This document shows, piece by piece, positions 1 through 5,341 of a DNA stretch of 5,341 nt. Source of the stretch: Bacillota bacterium (lineage in GTDB: Bacteria; Bacillota; Clostridia; Lachnospirales; Lachnospiraceae); NCBI GenBank assembly GCA_023392995.1, contig JAEWMZ010000103.1, forward strand, positions 1 to 5,341. The letters run 5' to 3'. Numbering within the stretch: the stretch's first letter is position 1; every line of letters starts with the position of its first letter. The translations under genes and the position numbers were made by a program. The notes beneath the pieces were generated by a model. That model was not told the origin of the DNA, did not search any database, and worked only from the letters and a program-made list of their open reading frames with translations.

Positions 1-14
1 ATCCTAAAAAATGA

Positions 15-43
15 TTGATTTTACAAATAAAGCATTGTATTAT
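15..43 (+). promoter_or_regulatory. Candidate sigma-A promoter for the phosphosugar mutase gene
   Basis: A TTGATT hexamer (15-20; 4 of 6 match to TTGACA) is followed after 17 nt by TATTAT (38-43; 5 of 6 match to TATAAT). Transcription would start near position 50, giving a leader of about 145 nt before the mutase start codon. It is the best-spaced hexamer pair in the left spacer, but the region is AT-rich and such matches arise by chance. The window also begins too close upstream to exclude an earlier promoter. Confidence 0.4.
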
Positions 44-82
44 TAAACTGTTCTTCATGCCATTGAAGATAAATTGAATAAG

Positions 83-146
83 AGCATGTGATCCCGAAAG
101 CATGACAGGTGATGAGCATATACAGGATGAATCATAAGATATGGGT
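83..146 (+). repeat. AGCAT words at a 16-nt period in the leader
   Basis: AGCAT occurs at 83-87, 99-103 and 115-119, exactly 16 nt apart, and a degenerate ATCAT follows at 131-135. The second and third units also share ACAGG followed by a GATGA-like tail (ACAGG at 105-109 and 122-126), offset by one base. The rest of each unit is not conserved. It may be a decayed tandem repeat, a set of protein sites, or chance. No known riboswitch class was recognised here. Confidence 0.35.
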
Positions 147-148
147 GC

Positions 149-169
149 TAGGTTCCCTACATAAACCTA
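149..169 (+). other. Small hairpin just upstream of the mutase ribosome binding site
   Basis: TAGGTT (149-154) can pair with AACCTA (164-169) around a 9-nt loop. The stem ends 7 nt before the first purine-rich stretch (176-180) and 14 nt before the GAGG at 183-186. Six base pairs, mostly A-U, form a weak structure. It could influence translation initiation but may equally have no function. Confidence 0.25.
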
Positions 170-194
170 AATAAATGAGGATGAGGTTAAACGT

Positions 195-1910
195 ATGGAT
201 TACTTAAAGAAATATGAAGAATGGGTAACGAATGAATACTTTGATGAGGCTACCAGAGCGGAGCTGAAAGCGTTAAAAGACAATGAAAATGAAATCAAGG
301 AACGCTTTTATATGGATCTGGAATTTGGTACCGCGGGTCTTCGCGGCATCTTAGGTGCGGGTGTAAACCGTATGAATCTTTATACGGTACGTAGAGCTAC
401 CCAAGGCCTTGCAAATACAATTATAAAAGCAGGTGGAGAGAAAAGAGGAGTTGCCATTGCATATGACTCCAGAAGAATGTCTCCGGAATTTGCCCTGGAC
501 AGTGCATTATGTCTGGCGGCCAATGGAATACATGCTTATCTGTTTGACTCCTTACGTCCTACCCCGGAGCTTTCCTTCGCAGTACGGGAGTTTGGCTGCA
601 TTGCAGGAATTGTAATTACAGCAAGCCATAATCCGGCAGAATATAACGGTTATAAGGTATACTGGGAGGATGGAGCCCAGGTTACTTCCCCTAAAGATGC
701 CGAGATTATTAATGAAGTTAACTCGATCAGCGATTTTGCATCAGCTAAGTTTATGAGCAAAGAGGATGCTCTTGCACAGGGATTGTTAACCATCATTGGT
801 GAAGAAGTTGATGAGAAATACATTGCTACGCTGAAAAAGCTGGTACTAAATCCCTTAACGGAGCAAGGAAAGAAGCTTAAGATAGTATACACACCCCTTC
901 ACGGCACAGGAAATCTTCCTGCTCGCAGAATCTTAAAGGAATTGGGTTTTGAAAATGTATATGTAGTTCCTGAGCAGGAGCTACCAGACAGCGAATTCTC
1001 TACCGTAGGATATCCAAACCCAGAGAATCCGAAGGTGTTTGCGCTTGCTGAGAAGTTAGCGAATGAGGTTGGTGCGGATTTGATTCTGGCTACTGATCCG
1101 GACGCTGATCGTTTGGGCATTATGGTTCGCAACGAGAAGGGAGAGTTCGTATTATTTAATGGCAATATGAGTGGTGCCCTAATTGCGGAATATGAGTTCT
1201 CACAGAAGGCGGAGAAAGGGATGCTGCCCAAGAATGCCGCTTTAATTAAGACCATCGTAACGGGTAATATGTCAGATGTCATTGCAGAGCATTATAATGC
1301 GAAGCTAATTGAGGTACTAACCGGCTTTAAGTATATCGGTGAGCAGATTAAGCTGTTCGAGCAGACTGGTTCCAATGAATATATCTTTGGATACGAAGAA
1401 AGCTATGGCTGCCTTGTTGGTACCCATGCGAGAGATAAGGATGCAATTGTAGCAGTAATGTGTCTGTGCGAAGCCGCGGCTTACTATGAATCAAAGGGCA
1501 TTTCACTGTATGAGCAGATGAACAGGATGTATGAGAAATACGGTTATTTTAAAGAAGATCTACTGGCTGTTACCTTAAGCGGAATCGAAGGCATGGCTAA
1601 GATTAAGGAGATTATGGCCGGCTATCGTACCAATCCTCCGAAGAAGATTGGTGATTATACCGTAGAGAAGTTCAGAGATTATAAGGAAGATACGATTAAG
1701 GATATGGCAGACGGTTCCATCGTTCCTACGGGCTTACCCAAATCCGATGTACTTTACTTTGACTTGAACGACAATGCCTGGTGTGCGATCAGACCCTCCG
1801 GTACAGAGCCGAAGATTAAGGTGTACTTCGGGGTAAAAGGCAGTAGTGCAGCAGATGCGGATGAGAAGTTGAAGAAGTTAATGAGTGATGATGTATTTAA
1901 AATGAATTAA
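195..1910 (+). CDS. pgcA: Phosphoglucomutase/phosphomannomutase (alpha-D-phosphohexomutase, PgcA type)
   Basis: This cytoplasmic enzyme interconverts hexose 1-phosphate and 6-phosphate (chiefly glucose, possibly mannose) through a phosphoserine and a bisphosphorylated intermediate. It links glycolysis to UDP-glucose, glycolipid, wall-polymer and glycogen precursors. All family loops are visible in order. FGTAGLRG lies at residues 44-51, and the phosphoserine loop TASHNP at 142-147 has catalytic Ser144. The metal-binding loop DPDADR at 301-306 has Asp301, Asp303 and Asp305. The sugar-recognition loop GYEESYG is at 399-405, and the phosphate-binding loop RPSGTEPK at 533-540. At 571 aa it is close to the roughly 580-aa PgcA of Bacillus subtilis, which it resembles along its whole length as I recall that protein, and it is longer than the roughly 450-aa ManB/GlmM group. 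The ATG is supported by GAGG at 183-186 with an 8-nt spacer. It is a single-gene unit closed by a terminator. Glucose versus mannose preference cannot be settled from these motifs, so the symbol is given by similarity. Confidence 0.95.
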   Translation: MDYLKKYEEWVTNEYFDEATRAELKALKDNENEIKERFYMDLEFGTAGLRGILGAGVNRMNLYTVRRATQGLANTIIKAGGEKRGVAIAYDSRRMSPEFALDSALCLAANGIHAYLFDSLRPTPELSFAVREFGCIAGIVITASHNPAEYNGYKVYWEDGAQVTSPKDAEIINEVNSISDFASAKFMSKEDALAQGLLTIIGEEVDEKYIATLKKLVLNPLTEQGKKLKIVYTPLHGTGNLPARRILKELGFENVYVVPEQELPDSEFSTVGYPNPENPKVFALAEKLANEVGADLILATDPDADRLGIMVRNEKGEFVLFNGNMSGALIAEYEFSQKAEKGMLPKNAALIKTIVTGNMSDVIAEHYNAKLIEVLTGFKYIGEQIKLFEQTGSNEYIFGYEESYGCLVGTHARDKDAIVAVMCLCEAAAYYESKGISLYEQMNRMYEKYGYFKEDLLAVTLSGIEGMAKIKEIMAGYRTNPPKKIGDYTVEKFRDYKEDTIKDMADGSIVPTGLPKSDVLYFDLNDNAWCAIRPSGTEPKIKVYFGVKGSSAADADEKLKKLMSDDVFKMN

Positions 1911-1917
1911 AGATATG

Positions 1918-1983
1918 ATCCCGGGAATCAGCAGTAAGTGGGGCTTTACGAAATAGCCGTGCGATGATTCCTGGGATTTTTTT
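1918..1983 (+). terminator. Strong rho-independent terminator after the mutase gene
   Basis: The arms 1918-1930 (ATCCCGGGAATCA) and 1965-1977 (TGATTCCTGGGAT) pair over 13 bp with a single G-U wobble, and a run of seven T follows (1977-1983). The 34-nt apical region is long for a terminator. It contains an inner stem, GGCT (1942-1945) with AGCC (1955-1958). The 5' arm starts only 7 nt after the mutase stop codon. It separates the mutase from the downstream transporter operon. Confidence 0.92.
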
Positions 1984-2084
1984 GTCCTTCGTCTGCAAGT
2001 TAACTGTGGTTATCGATCTATGATACCAAGGCTATTCTCAAATATAAATATAATGAACCAAAGAAATATTATACCAAAATATGG
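1984..2084. other. Non-coding spacer between terminator and operon promoter
   Basis: No open reading frame with a plausible start and ribosome binding site lies on either strand here, and no RNA gene was recognised. The right half (2038-2080) is very AT-rich, which could act as an UP-like element or a bending tract upstream of the promoter at 2085. Nothing firmer can be supported. Confidence 0.6.
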
Positions 2085-2113
2085 TTGACATATGAATTAA
2101 GTTATTGTATTAT
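2085..2113 (+). promoter_or_regulatory. Strong sigma-A promoter of the regulator-transporter operon
   Basis: A perfect TTGACA -35 (2085-2090), a 17-nt spacer and a TATTAT -10 (2108-2113; 5 of 6) predict transcription start near 2120. The start codon is at 2219, so the 5' UTR is about 100 nt. An inverted repeat begins at the last base of the -10 and covers the predicted start, which suggests that this intrinsically strong promoter is normally held down by a repressor. Confidence 0.85.
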
Positions 2114-2141
2114 AACTGTATTAATTATAATAATACAGTTA
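2113..2141. promoter_or_regulatory. Probable operator for the YtrA-type repressor
   Basis: The arms TAACTGTATTA (2113-2123) and TAATACAGTTA (2131-2141) are perfect reverse complements of 11 bp around a 7-nt centre. The core reads ACTGTA (2115-2120), 13 nt, TACAGT (2134-2139). The operator I recall for Bacillus subtilis YtrA has the same geometry, AGTGTA-N13-TACACT. The element abuts the -10 and spans the predicted start near 2120, a classic position for repression. The transcript would contain only the end of the left arm, so a DNA site is more likely than an RNA hairpin. Binding by the adjacent GntR protein is inferred. Confidence 0.8.
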
Positions 2142-2145
2142 ATAC

Positions 2146-2166
2146 ATATAATATAAAATATTATAT
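2146..2166. repeat. Second, all-AT inverted repeat in the operon 5' UTR
   Basis: ATATAATAT (2146-2154) and ATATTATAT (2158-2166) are perfect reverse complements separated by AAA. It lies wholly inside the predicted 5' UTR, 52 nt before the regulator start codon. It may form a weak A-U hairpin in the RNA or be an accessory DNA site. Because it contains only A and T, chance is a real possibility. It lacks the CTGTA core of the upstream operator. Confidence 0.45.
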
Positions 2167-2218
2167 CACAGTATTATCCAGTTGCCTGAAAAGGCTATGG
2201 AAAAGGAAGGAGGAGCAG

Positions 2219-2596
2219 ATGATCATTATAAATTATAAAGATCGCAGACCAATCTATGAACAGGTAGTAGAAAGATTTAAAGAACTGATCCTAAAAGGTG
2301 TCTTAGAGCCAGATAGTCAGCTGCCATCCGTGCGTGCCCTGGCAATGGATCTCTCGATCAACCCTAATACGATTCAAAGAGCTTATGCCGAATTGGAACG
2401 ACAGGGATATATCTACTCTGTGAAAGGCAAAGGTAGCTTTATCACTGCTGATGACCTGCTGCTACAGCAGAAACGTATGGAGATATTTCAGGAGTTAGTT
2501 CAGGTTGCCCAGGAAGCAAAACGAATTGGGATATCGGAAGAGGAGTTCATAATTAAGGTAAAACAAACATATAAGGGGGGATCGGCAGATGATTGA
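2219..2596 (+). CDS. GntR-family transcriptional regulator, YtrA subfamily
   Basis: This is a short DNA-binding regulator of 125 aa, predicted to repress its own operon. Residues about 11-75 form the GntR winged helix-turn-helix. LPSVR at 35-39, the recognition-helix stretch INPNTIQRAY at 47-56, and the wing KGKGSFI at 69-75 are all typical. Only about 45 residues follow (roughly 78-120), predicted to be helical and to dimerise. There is no large effector domain of the FadR, HutC or MocR kind, which marks the YtrA subfamily. The ATG at 2219 is chosen because AGGAGG (2208-2213) precedes it by 5 nt and the protein then begins in the family manner. The frame stays open back to a TTG at 2105, but that lies upstream of the predicted transcript start. 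The stop overlaps the ATPase start by 8 nt, implying co-translation. The inducing signal is unknown. Confidence 0.93.
   Translation: MIIINYKDRRPIYEQVVERFKELILKGVLEPDSQLPSVRALAMDLSINPNTIQRAYAELERQGYIYSVKGKGSFITADDLLLQQKRMEIFQELVQVAQEAKRIGISEEEFIIKVKQTYKGGSADD
2573..2581 (+). promoter_or_regulatory. G-run ribosome binding site for the ATPase gene
   Basis: AAGGGGGGA lies 7 nt before the ATG at 2589, inside the end of the regulator gene. It has six consecutive G instead of the usual GGAGG. Its position and the 8-nt gene overlap support the ATPase start and suggest coupled translation. The G-run is also a plausible slippage-prone site near the end of the regulator frame. Confidence 0.6.
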
Positions 2597-3491
2597 GGCG
2601 ATAGAGGTTAGCAAGCAATTCGATAATATAAAAGCGGTGGATCAGGTGTCCGTTAAGGTGAAAGAGGGCAATGTGTTTGGTCTTATTGGAACTAACGGTG
2701 CAGGAAAAAGTTCGTTTATACGAATGCTCTGTGGTATCATACGACCGGATAGCGGAACGATTACAGTAGATGGCATGAAGGTATATGAGAATATTGAGGC
2801 AAAGAGTTTATTCTTTTATATTTCAGATGAACAATATTACTTTAACAATGGTACACCAAAGGATTTAAAGATATTTTACAAAGCGGCTTATCCAGGGTTC
2901 GATACGAAGCGCTTTGAAAAATTGTTAGAGCATTTCGAACTGGATCAAAATAGAAAGATCAATACCTTCTCAAAGGGAATGAAAAAGCAGCTGTCCATTC
3001 TATGTGGTATCTGCTCTAATACGAAGTATCTGATTTGCGACGAGACCTTTGATGGCCTCGATCCTGTGGTACGTCAGGCGGTAAAAAGTATATTTGCCAA
3101 GGAGATTGAAGAACGGAATCTCACCGTGATCATTGCCTCCCACAATCTAAGAGAGCTGGAGGATATCTGTGATCATGTGGGATTGATGCATAAGGGAGGA
3201 ATTCTCTTATCAAAGGAGCTCTATGATATGAAGCTGAATATCAACAAGGTGCAATGTGTATTCCAGGGCACTGCTCCGGTATCACAGATATTTAAAGGTA
3301 TGGAGTTGTTAAAGGTAGAACAAAGAGGTTCCCTTTATACAATAACCATAAGAGGAACTATGGAAGAAATCGAGCTTCGAATGGAAAAAGCCGCAACCGT
3401 GTTTTCAGAAACCATACCCTTATCACTGGAAGAAATATTCGTAAGCGAAACGGAGGTAGTCGGATATGACATTAAAAAACTCATTTATTAA
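2589..3491 (+). CDS. ABC transporter ATP-binding protein (YtrB/BcrA-like)
   Basis: This is the cytoplasmic nucleotide-binding subunit that would power the permease encoded next to it. Motifs run in order over 300 aa: Walker A GTNGAGKSS (34-42, Lys40), a degenerate Q-loop region YISDEQ (77-82), and signature FSKGM (127-131) in place of LSGGQ. Walker B with the catalytic glutamate is YLICDE (147-152, Asp151 and Glu152), followed by D-loop GLDP (156-159) and H-loop His185. Usually DEP follows Walker B, but here it is DET. Residues about 215-290 form a C-terminal extension ending in PLSLEEIFV (277-285), common in exporter-type ATPases with ABC-2-like permeases. YPGFD (101-105) and the SKGM signature fit the subgroup found with YtrA-type regulators. 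The gene overlaps the regulator by 8 nt and the permease by 26 nt. Catalytic residues are intact, so activity is expected. The substrate is not indicated; export or antimicrobial-peptide and envelope-stress protection are possibilities only. Confidence 0.94.
   Translation: MIEAIEVSKQFDNIKAVDQVSVKVKEGNVFGLIGTNGAGKSSFIRMLCGIIRPDSGTITVDGMKVYENIEAKSLFFYISDEQYYFNNGTPKDLKIFYKAAYPGFDTKRFEKLLEHFELDQNRKINTFSKGMKKQLSILCGICSNTKYLICDETFDGLDPVVRQAVKSIFAKEIEERNLTVIIASHNLRELEDICDHVGLMHKGGILLSKELYDMKLNINKVQCVFQGTAPVSQIFKGMELLKVEQRGSLYTITIRGTMEEIELRMEKAATVFSETIPLSLEEIFVSETEVVGYDIKKLIY
3452..3456 (+). promoter_or_regulatory. Ribosome binding site that fixes the permease start
   Basis: GGAGG sits 9 nt before the ATG at 3466, inside the 3' end of the ATPase gene. 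It favours 3466 over the in-frame ATG at 3508 (Met15), which would remove the basic N-terminus before the first membrane segment. Confidence 0.75.
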
Positions 3492-5341
3492 GTTACAGAT
3501 TGAGGATATGAAGCGGAGGATGTGGAGCGTTATTCTTTCCATGCTTGCCTTTATTGTCTTGCTTCCGATTTTTTGTGCGATCGTAATCAGTAATTTTAAA
3601 GGCCAGGATTATTCGGAGTGGGAAAAGCTTCAATTAATTGGATTTGTAGGACCGAGTAATTATATTCTGATTGCTACAACGATAATCTGTGCAATTGTGT
3701 GTGGCTTAAGCGGATTCTATTATCTTCACTCCAGAAAAAAGGTGGACTTTTATCATAGTCTTCCAGTGCGAAGAGAGCACTTATTTTTCACCTCCTATCT
3801 CAACGGAGTGTTAATCTATTTTATACCGTATCTGATCAACCTGCTGATTAGTTTGCTGATATTAAGTGTGAATCACTATATGAACACAGATATCTTTGCA
3901 GCAGCCATCAAAGGGGTAGGAATTAACCTTCTCTTTTTCTGTATGAGCTATACCATAACCATAATCGCAGTTATGATGACCGGCAATTTGATTATCAGCA
4001 TTTGCGGTACCGGTGTATTCCTGCTTTATGTACCGGTTGTCAGGGAATTAAAGGATGCTCTGTGCGCCAGCTTTTTTGCTACCTATGCTCAATATACCGG
4101 CGGTAGAAATACCTCCTTTCTTTCTCCCATAGAAAGCTATATTAATATTGCAGATCACAATCTTAAGGGAAATGAGTATGCTTGGGGGATTATCTTTTCG
4201 GTAGCGGCAACCATTATTTTGCTGGGATGCGCATTATTACTTTATAAAAAGAGATCCTCCGAAGCGGCAGGCAGATCGATGGCCTTTCAAGTATCGAAGC
4301 CAATTATAAAATTTCTGCTAGTAATTCCCCTTTCACTGGGAGGAGGAATTTTATTAAAAAGTATTGTCTCTTCTGAGCACGAGGGATGGTTTATCTTTGG
4401 AATGATTTTTGCATTTGTGGTAAGTTATGGATTAATACAAGTTTTGTTTGAATTTGATATTAGAAGTATCTTTGAGAACAGGATACAAATGCTGATAAGC
4501 GCGGTAGTGGTTGTAGCCCTTGCAGTAGTATTACGCTTTGATGTATTTGGTTATGATGACTATCTTCCAGAGCGAAACGACATAGAAGCCATGAGCATCT
4601 CAATGTCAGGCATTGATCAAGGGATATATAATTATGAACTCGTGGATGGAAAGCCGGAGTACCGCAGAACATTTGAATATGAGCTGAACAAGATGAAGCT
4701 CACTGATGTTCAAGCAGCTTATAAGATGGCAGAAATAGGTGTTAAGAATAGGATAAAGAAGAAGGATAGAAATGATTACTACGCATACTATTCAGACAAT
4801 CATGTTTTTACCTATTATGTAAAATATACACTGAAAAGTGGGCGTGAAGTTTACCGCTGCTATGGTATTACCTTAGAGGAATGCAAGGACAGCTTAAATC
4901 AAATCTATACCGATCCTGCATATAAGAAGGTACATTACCCGATTTACAAGTGGCAGGAAAAGGATATTAAGGAGATCTGGGTAAACTATGTTACAGAGTT
5001 ACTTAATTACGACTCGAAGGGAACAAACTCCAAGGAGGGAATCAATTTTAGTTTATCCGGTGACAGTCTGACTCAGCTGTTTGAGATTTATAAAGAAGAA
5101 TTAGGCAAGGTGACAATAGAGGAGGTAACCCAGGAAAATCCGGTGATTGAGCTGAACTTTAAAGTAGGAGATCAATTACTGAATCATTACTATGTTTATC
5201 CTTCCTGCGTAAAAACCTTGGCATATCTTGAGCAAAATGGTTTTGATATAAAGAAAAGCGTCCTGCCGGAGAATGTTGTGGAGCTGACCATATTTAATTA
5301 TAAAAAAACCAAGACAATCAATTTAGAAGATGGAAAGAGTA
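3466..5341 (+). CDS. ABC transporter permease with large extracytoplasmic C-terminal domain (3' end beyond window)
   Basis: This is the membrane partner of the preceding ATPase. The frame is open from 3466 to the window edge: 625 codons plus one base, with no stop. About nine membrane segments can be read, near residues 20-42, 64-87, 108-134, 149-172, 173-195, 238-260, 279-299, 306-327 and 341-357. The loops rich in Lys/Arg (88-107, 261-276, 330-340) all fall on the cytoplasmic side if the N-terminus is inside. The remainder, from about 358 to at least 625, is hydrophilic and rich in Tyr, Lys and Glu, and would then lie outside the membrane. The cytoplasmic loop holds DFYHSLPVRREHLF (94-107), a motif I associate with Firmicutes ABC-2-like permeases in YtrA-type operons, some annotated with a C-terminal DUF6449; that family assignment is from memory. 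The start overlaps the ATPase end by 26 nt. The substrate is unknown. Confidence 0.9.
   Translation, partial: MTLKNSFIKLQIEDMKRRMWSVILSMLAFIVLLPIFCAIVISNFKGQDYSEWEKLQLIGFVGPSNYILIATTIICAIVCGLSGFYYLHSRKKVDFYHSLPVRREHLFFTSYLNGVLIYFIPYLINLLISLLILSVNHYMNTDIFAAAIKGVGINLLFFCMSYTITIIAVMMTGNLIISICGTGVFLLYVPVVRELKDALCASFFATYAQYTGGRNTSFLSPIESYINIADHNLKGNEYAWGIIFSVAATIILLGCALLLYKKRSSEAAGRSMAFQVSKPIIKFLLVIPLSLGGGILLKSIVSSEHEGWFIFGMIFAFVVSYGLIQVLFEFDIRSIFENRIQMLISAVVVVALAVVLRFDVFGYDDYLPERNDIEAMSISMSGIDQGIYNYELVDGKPEYRRTFEYELNKMKLTDVQAAYKMAEIGVKNRIKKKDRNDYYAYYSDNHVFTYYVKYTLKSGREVYRCYGITLEECKDSLNQIYTDPAYKKVHYPIYKWQEKDIKEIWVNYVTELLNYDSKGTNSKEGINFSLSGDSLTQLFEIYKEELGKVTIEEVTQENPVIELNFKVGDQLLNHYYVYPSCVKTLAYLEQNGFDIKKSVLPENVVELTIFNYKKTKTINLEDGKS

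Noticed and set aside
1..50. Possible 3' end of an upstream gene
   Set aside because: All three forward frames hit stops within the first 20 bases, and no reverse-strand start with an open frame to the left edge is supported.
147..175. PreQ1-like look of the TAGGTT...AACCTAA stretch before the mutase ribosome binding site
   Set aside because: The conserved loop and A-rich tail pairing of the preQ1-I aptamer are not present, and a phosphosugar mutase is not an expected target.
433..615. 60-codon + strand frame inside the mutase gene
   Set aside because: It is an out-of-frame shadow of a clearly conserved enzyme, with no recognisable protein features.
650..1282. Two reverse-strand frames (650-892 and 899-1282) opposite the mutase gene
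   Set aside because: They are antisense shadows of conserved coding sequence, with low-complexity Ser/Phe-rich translations and no promoter or family match.
2008..2027. Small hairpin GGTTATC / GATACC
   Set aside because: It has only six pairs with a bulge, no T-run, and no position relative to a gene that suggests function.
2049..2054. Perfect TATAAT hexamer upstream of the operon promoter
   Set aside because: No acceptable -35 lies 16-18 nt upstream and there is no extended -10 TG. It is probably a chance match in AT-rich sequence; the TTGACA/TATTAT pair downstream is far better.
2105..2218. N-terminal extension of the GntR regulator from a TTG codon at 2105, adding 38 residues
   Set aside because: The TTG lies between the -35 and -10 of the promoter, upstream of the predicted transcript start near 2120, and has no ribosome binding site. 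The added residues resemble no GntR N-terminus, whereas ATG 2219 has AGGAGG.
4460..4672. 70-codon reverse-strand frame opposite the permease gene
   Set aside because: It is an antisense shadow of the open permease frame, with no convincing ribosome binding site or recognisable motif.

Overview
The window looks like a chromosomal segment from a low-GC Gram-positive bacterium, most likely a member of Clostridia (Lachnospiraceae-like). This is inferred from the AT-rich spacers, purine-rich AGGAGG-type ribosome binding sites, sigma-A-like promoters with 17-nt spacers, and the protein families present. No RNA gene, insertion sequence, CRISPR array or phage gene is visible. All genes lie on the + strand.

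Layout: (1) Positions 1-194 are a non-coding leader with a candidate promoter and a curious 16-nt spacing of AGCAT words. (2) Positions 195-1910 hold a complete phosphoglucomutase/phosphomannomutase of the PgcA type (571 aa), with all four phosphohexomutase signature loops intact. It ends in a strong rho-independent terminator (1918-1983), so it is a separate transcription unit. (3) Positions 1984-2218 are an AT-rich control region. It carries a near-consensus promoter (TTGACA, 17 nt, TATTAT), an 11-bp-arm inverted repeat covering the expected transcription start, and a second all-AT inverted repeat in the 5' UTR. (4) Positions 2219-5341 hold a tightly overlapping three-gene operon. It encodes a short YtrA-type GntR regulator (125 aa), an ABC-transporter ATPase (300 aa), and a large polytopic ABC permease that runs off the right edge (625 codons visible, no stop).

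How the genes work together: the regulator probably represses its own promoter through the inverted repeat, whose core ACTGTA-N13-TACAGT has the same geometry as the operator I recall for Bacillus subtilis YtrA. The ATPase and permease would form the membrane transporter it controls. Such cassettes in Firmicutes often respond to cell-envelope stress or antimicrobial peptides, but the substrate here cannot be read from sequence. The permease is predicted to have nine membrane segments followed by a large extracytoplasmic domain.

I do not see a clearly new biological system. The most informative signals are the operator/promoter architecture, the non-canonical ATPase motifs, and the permease's large C-terminal extracytoplasmic region.
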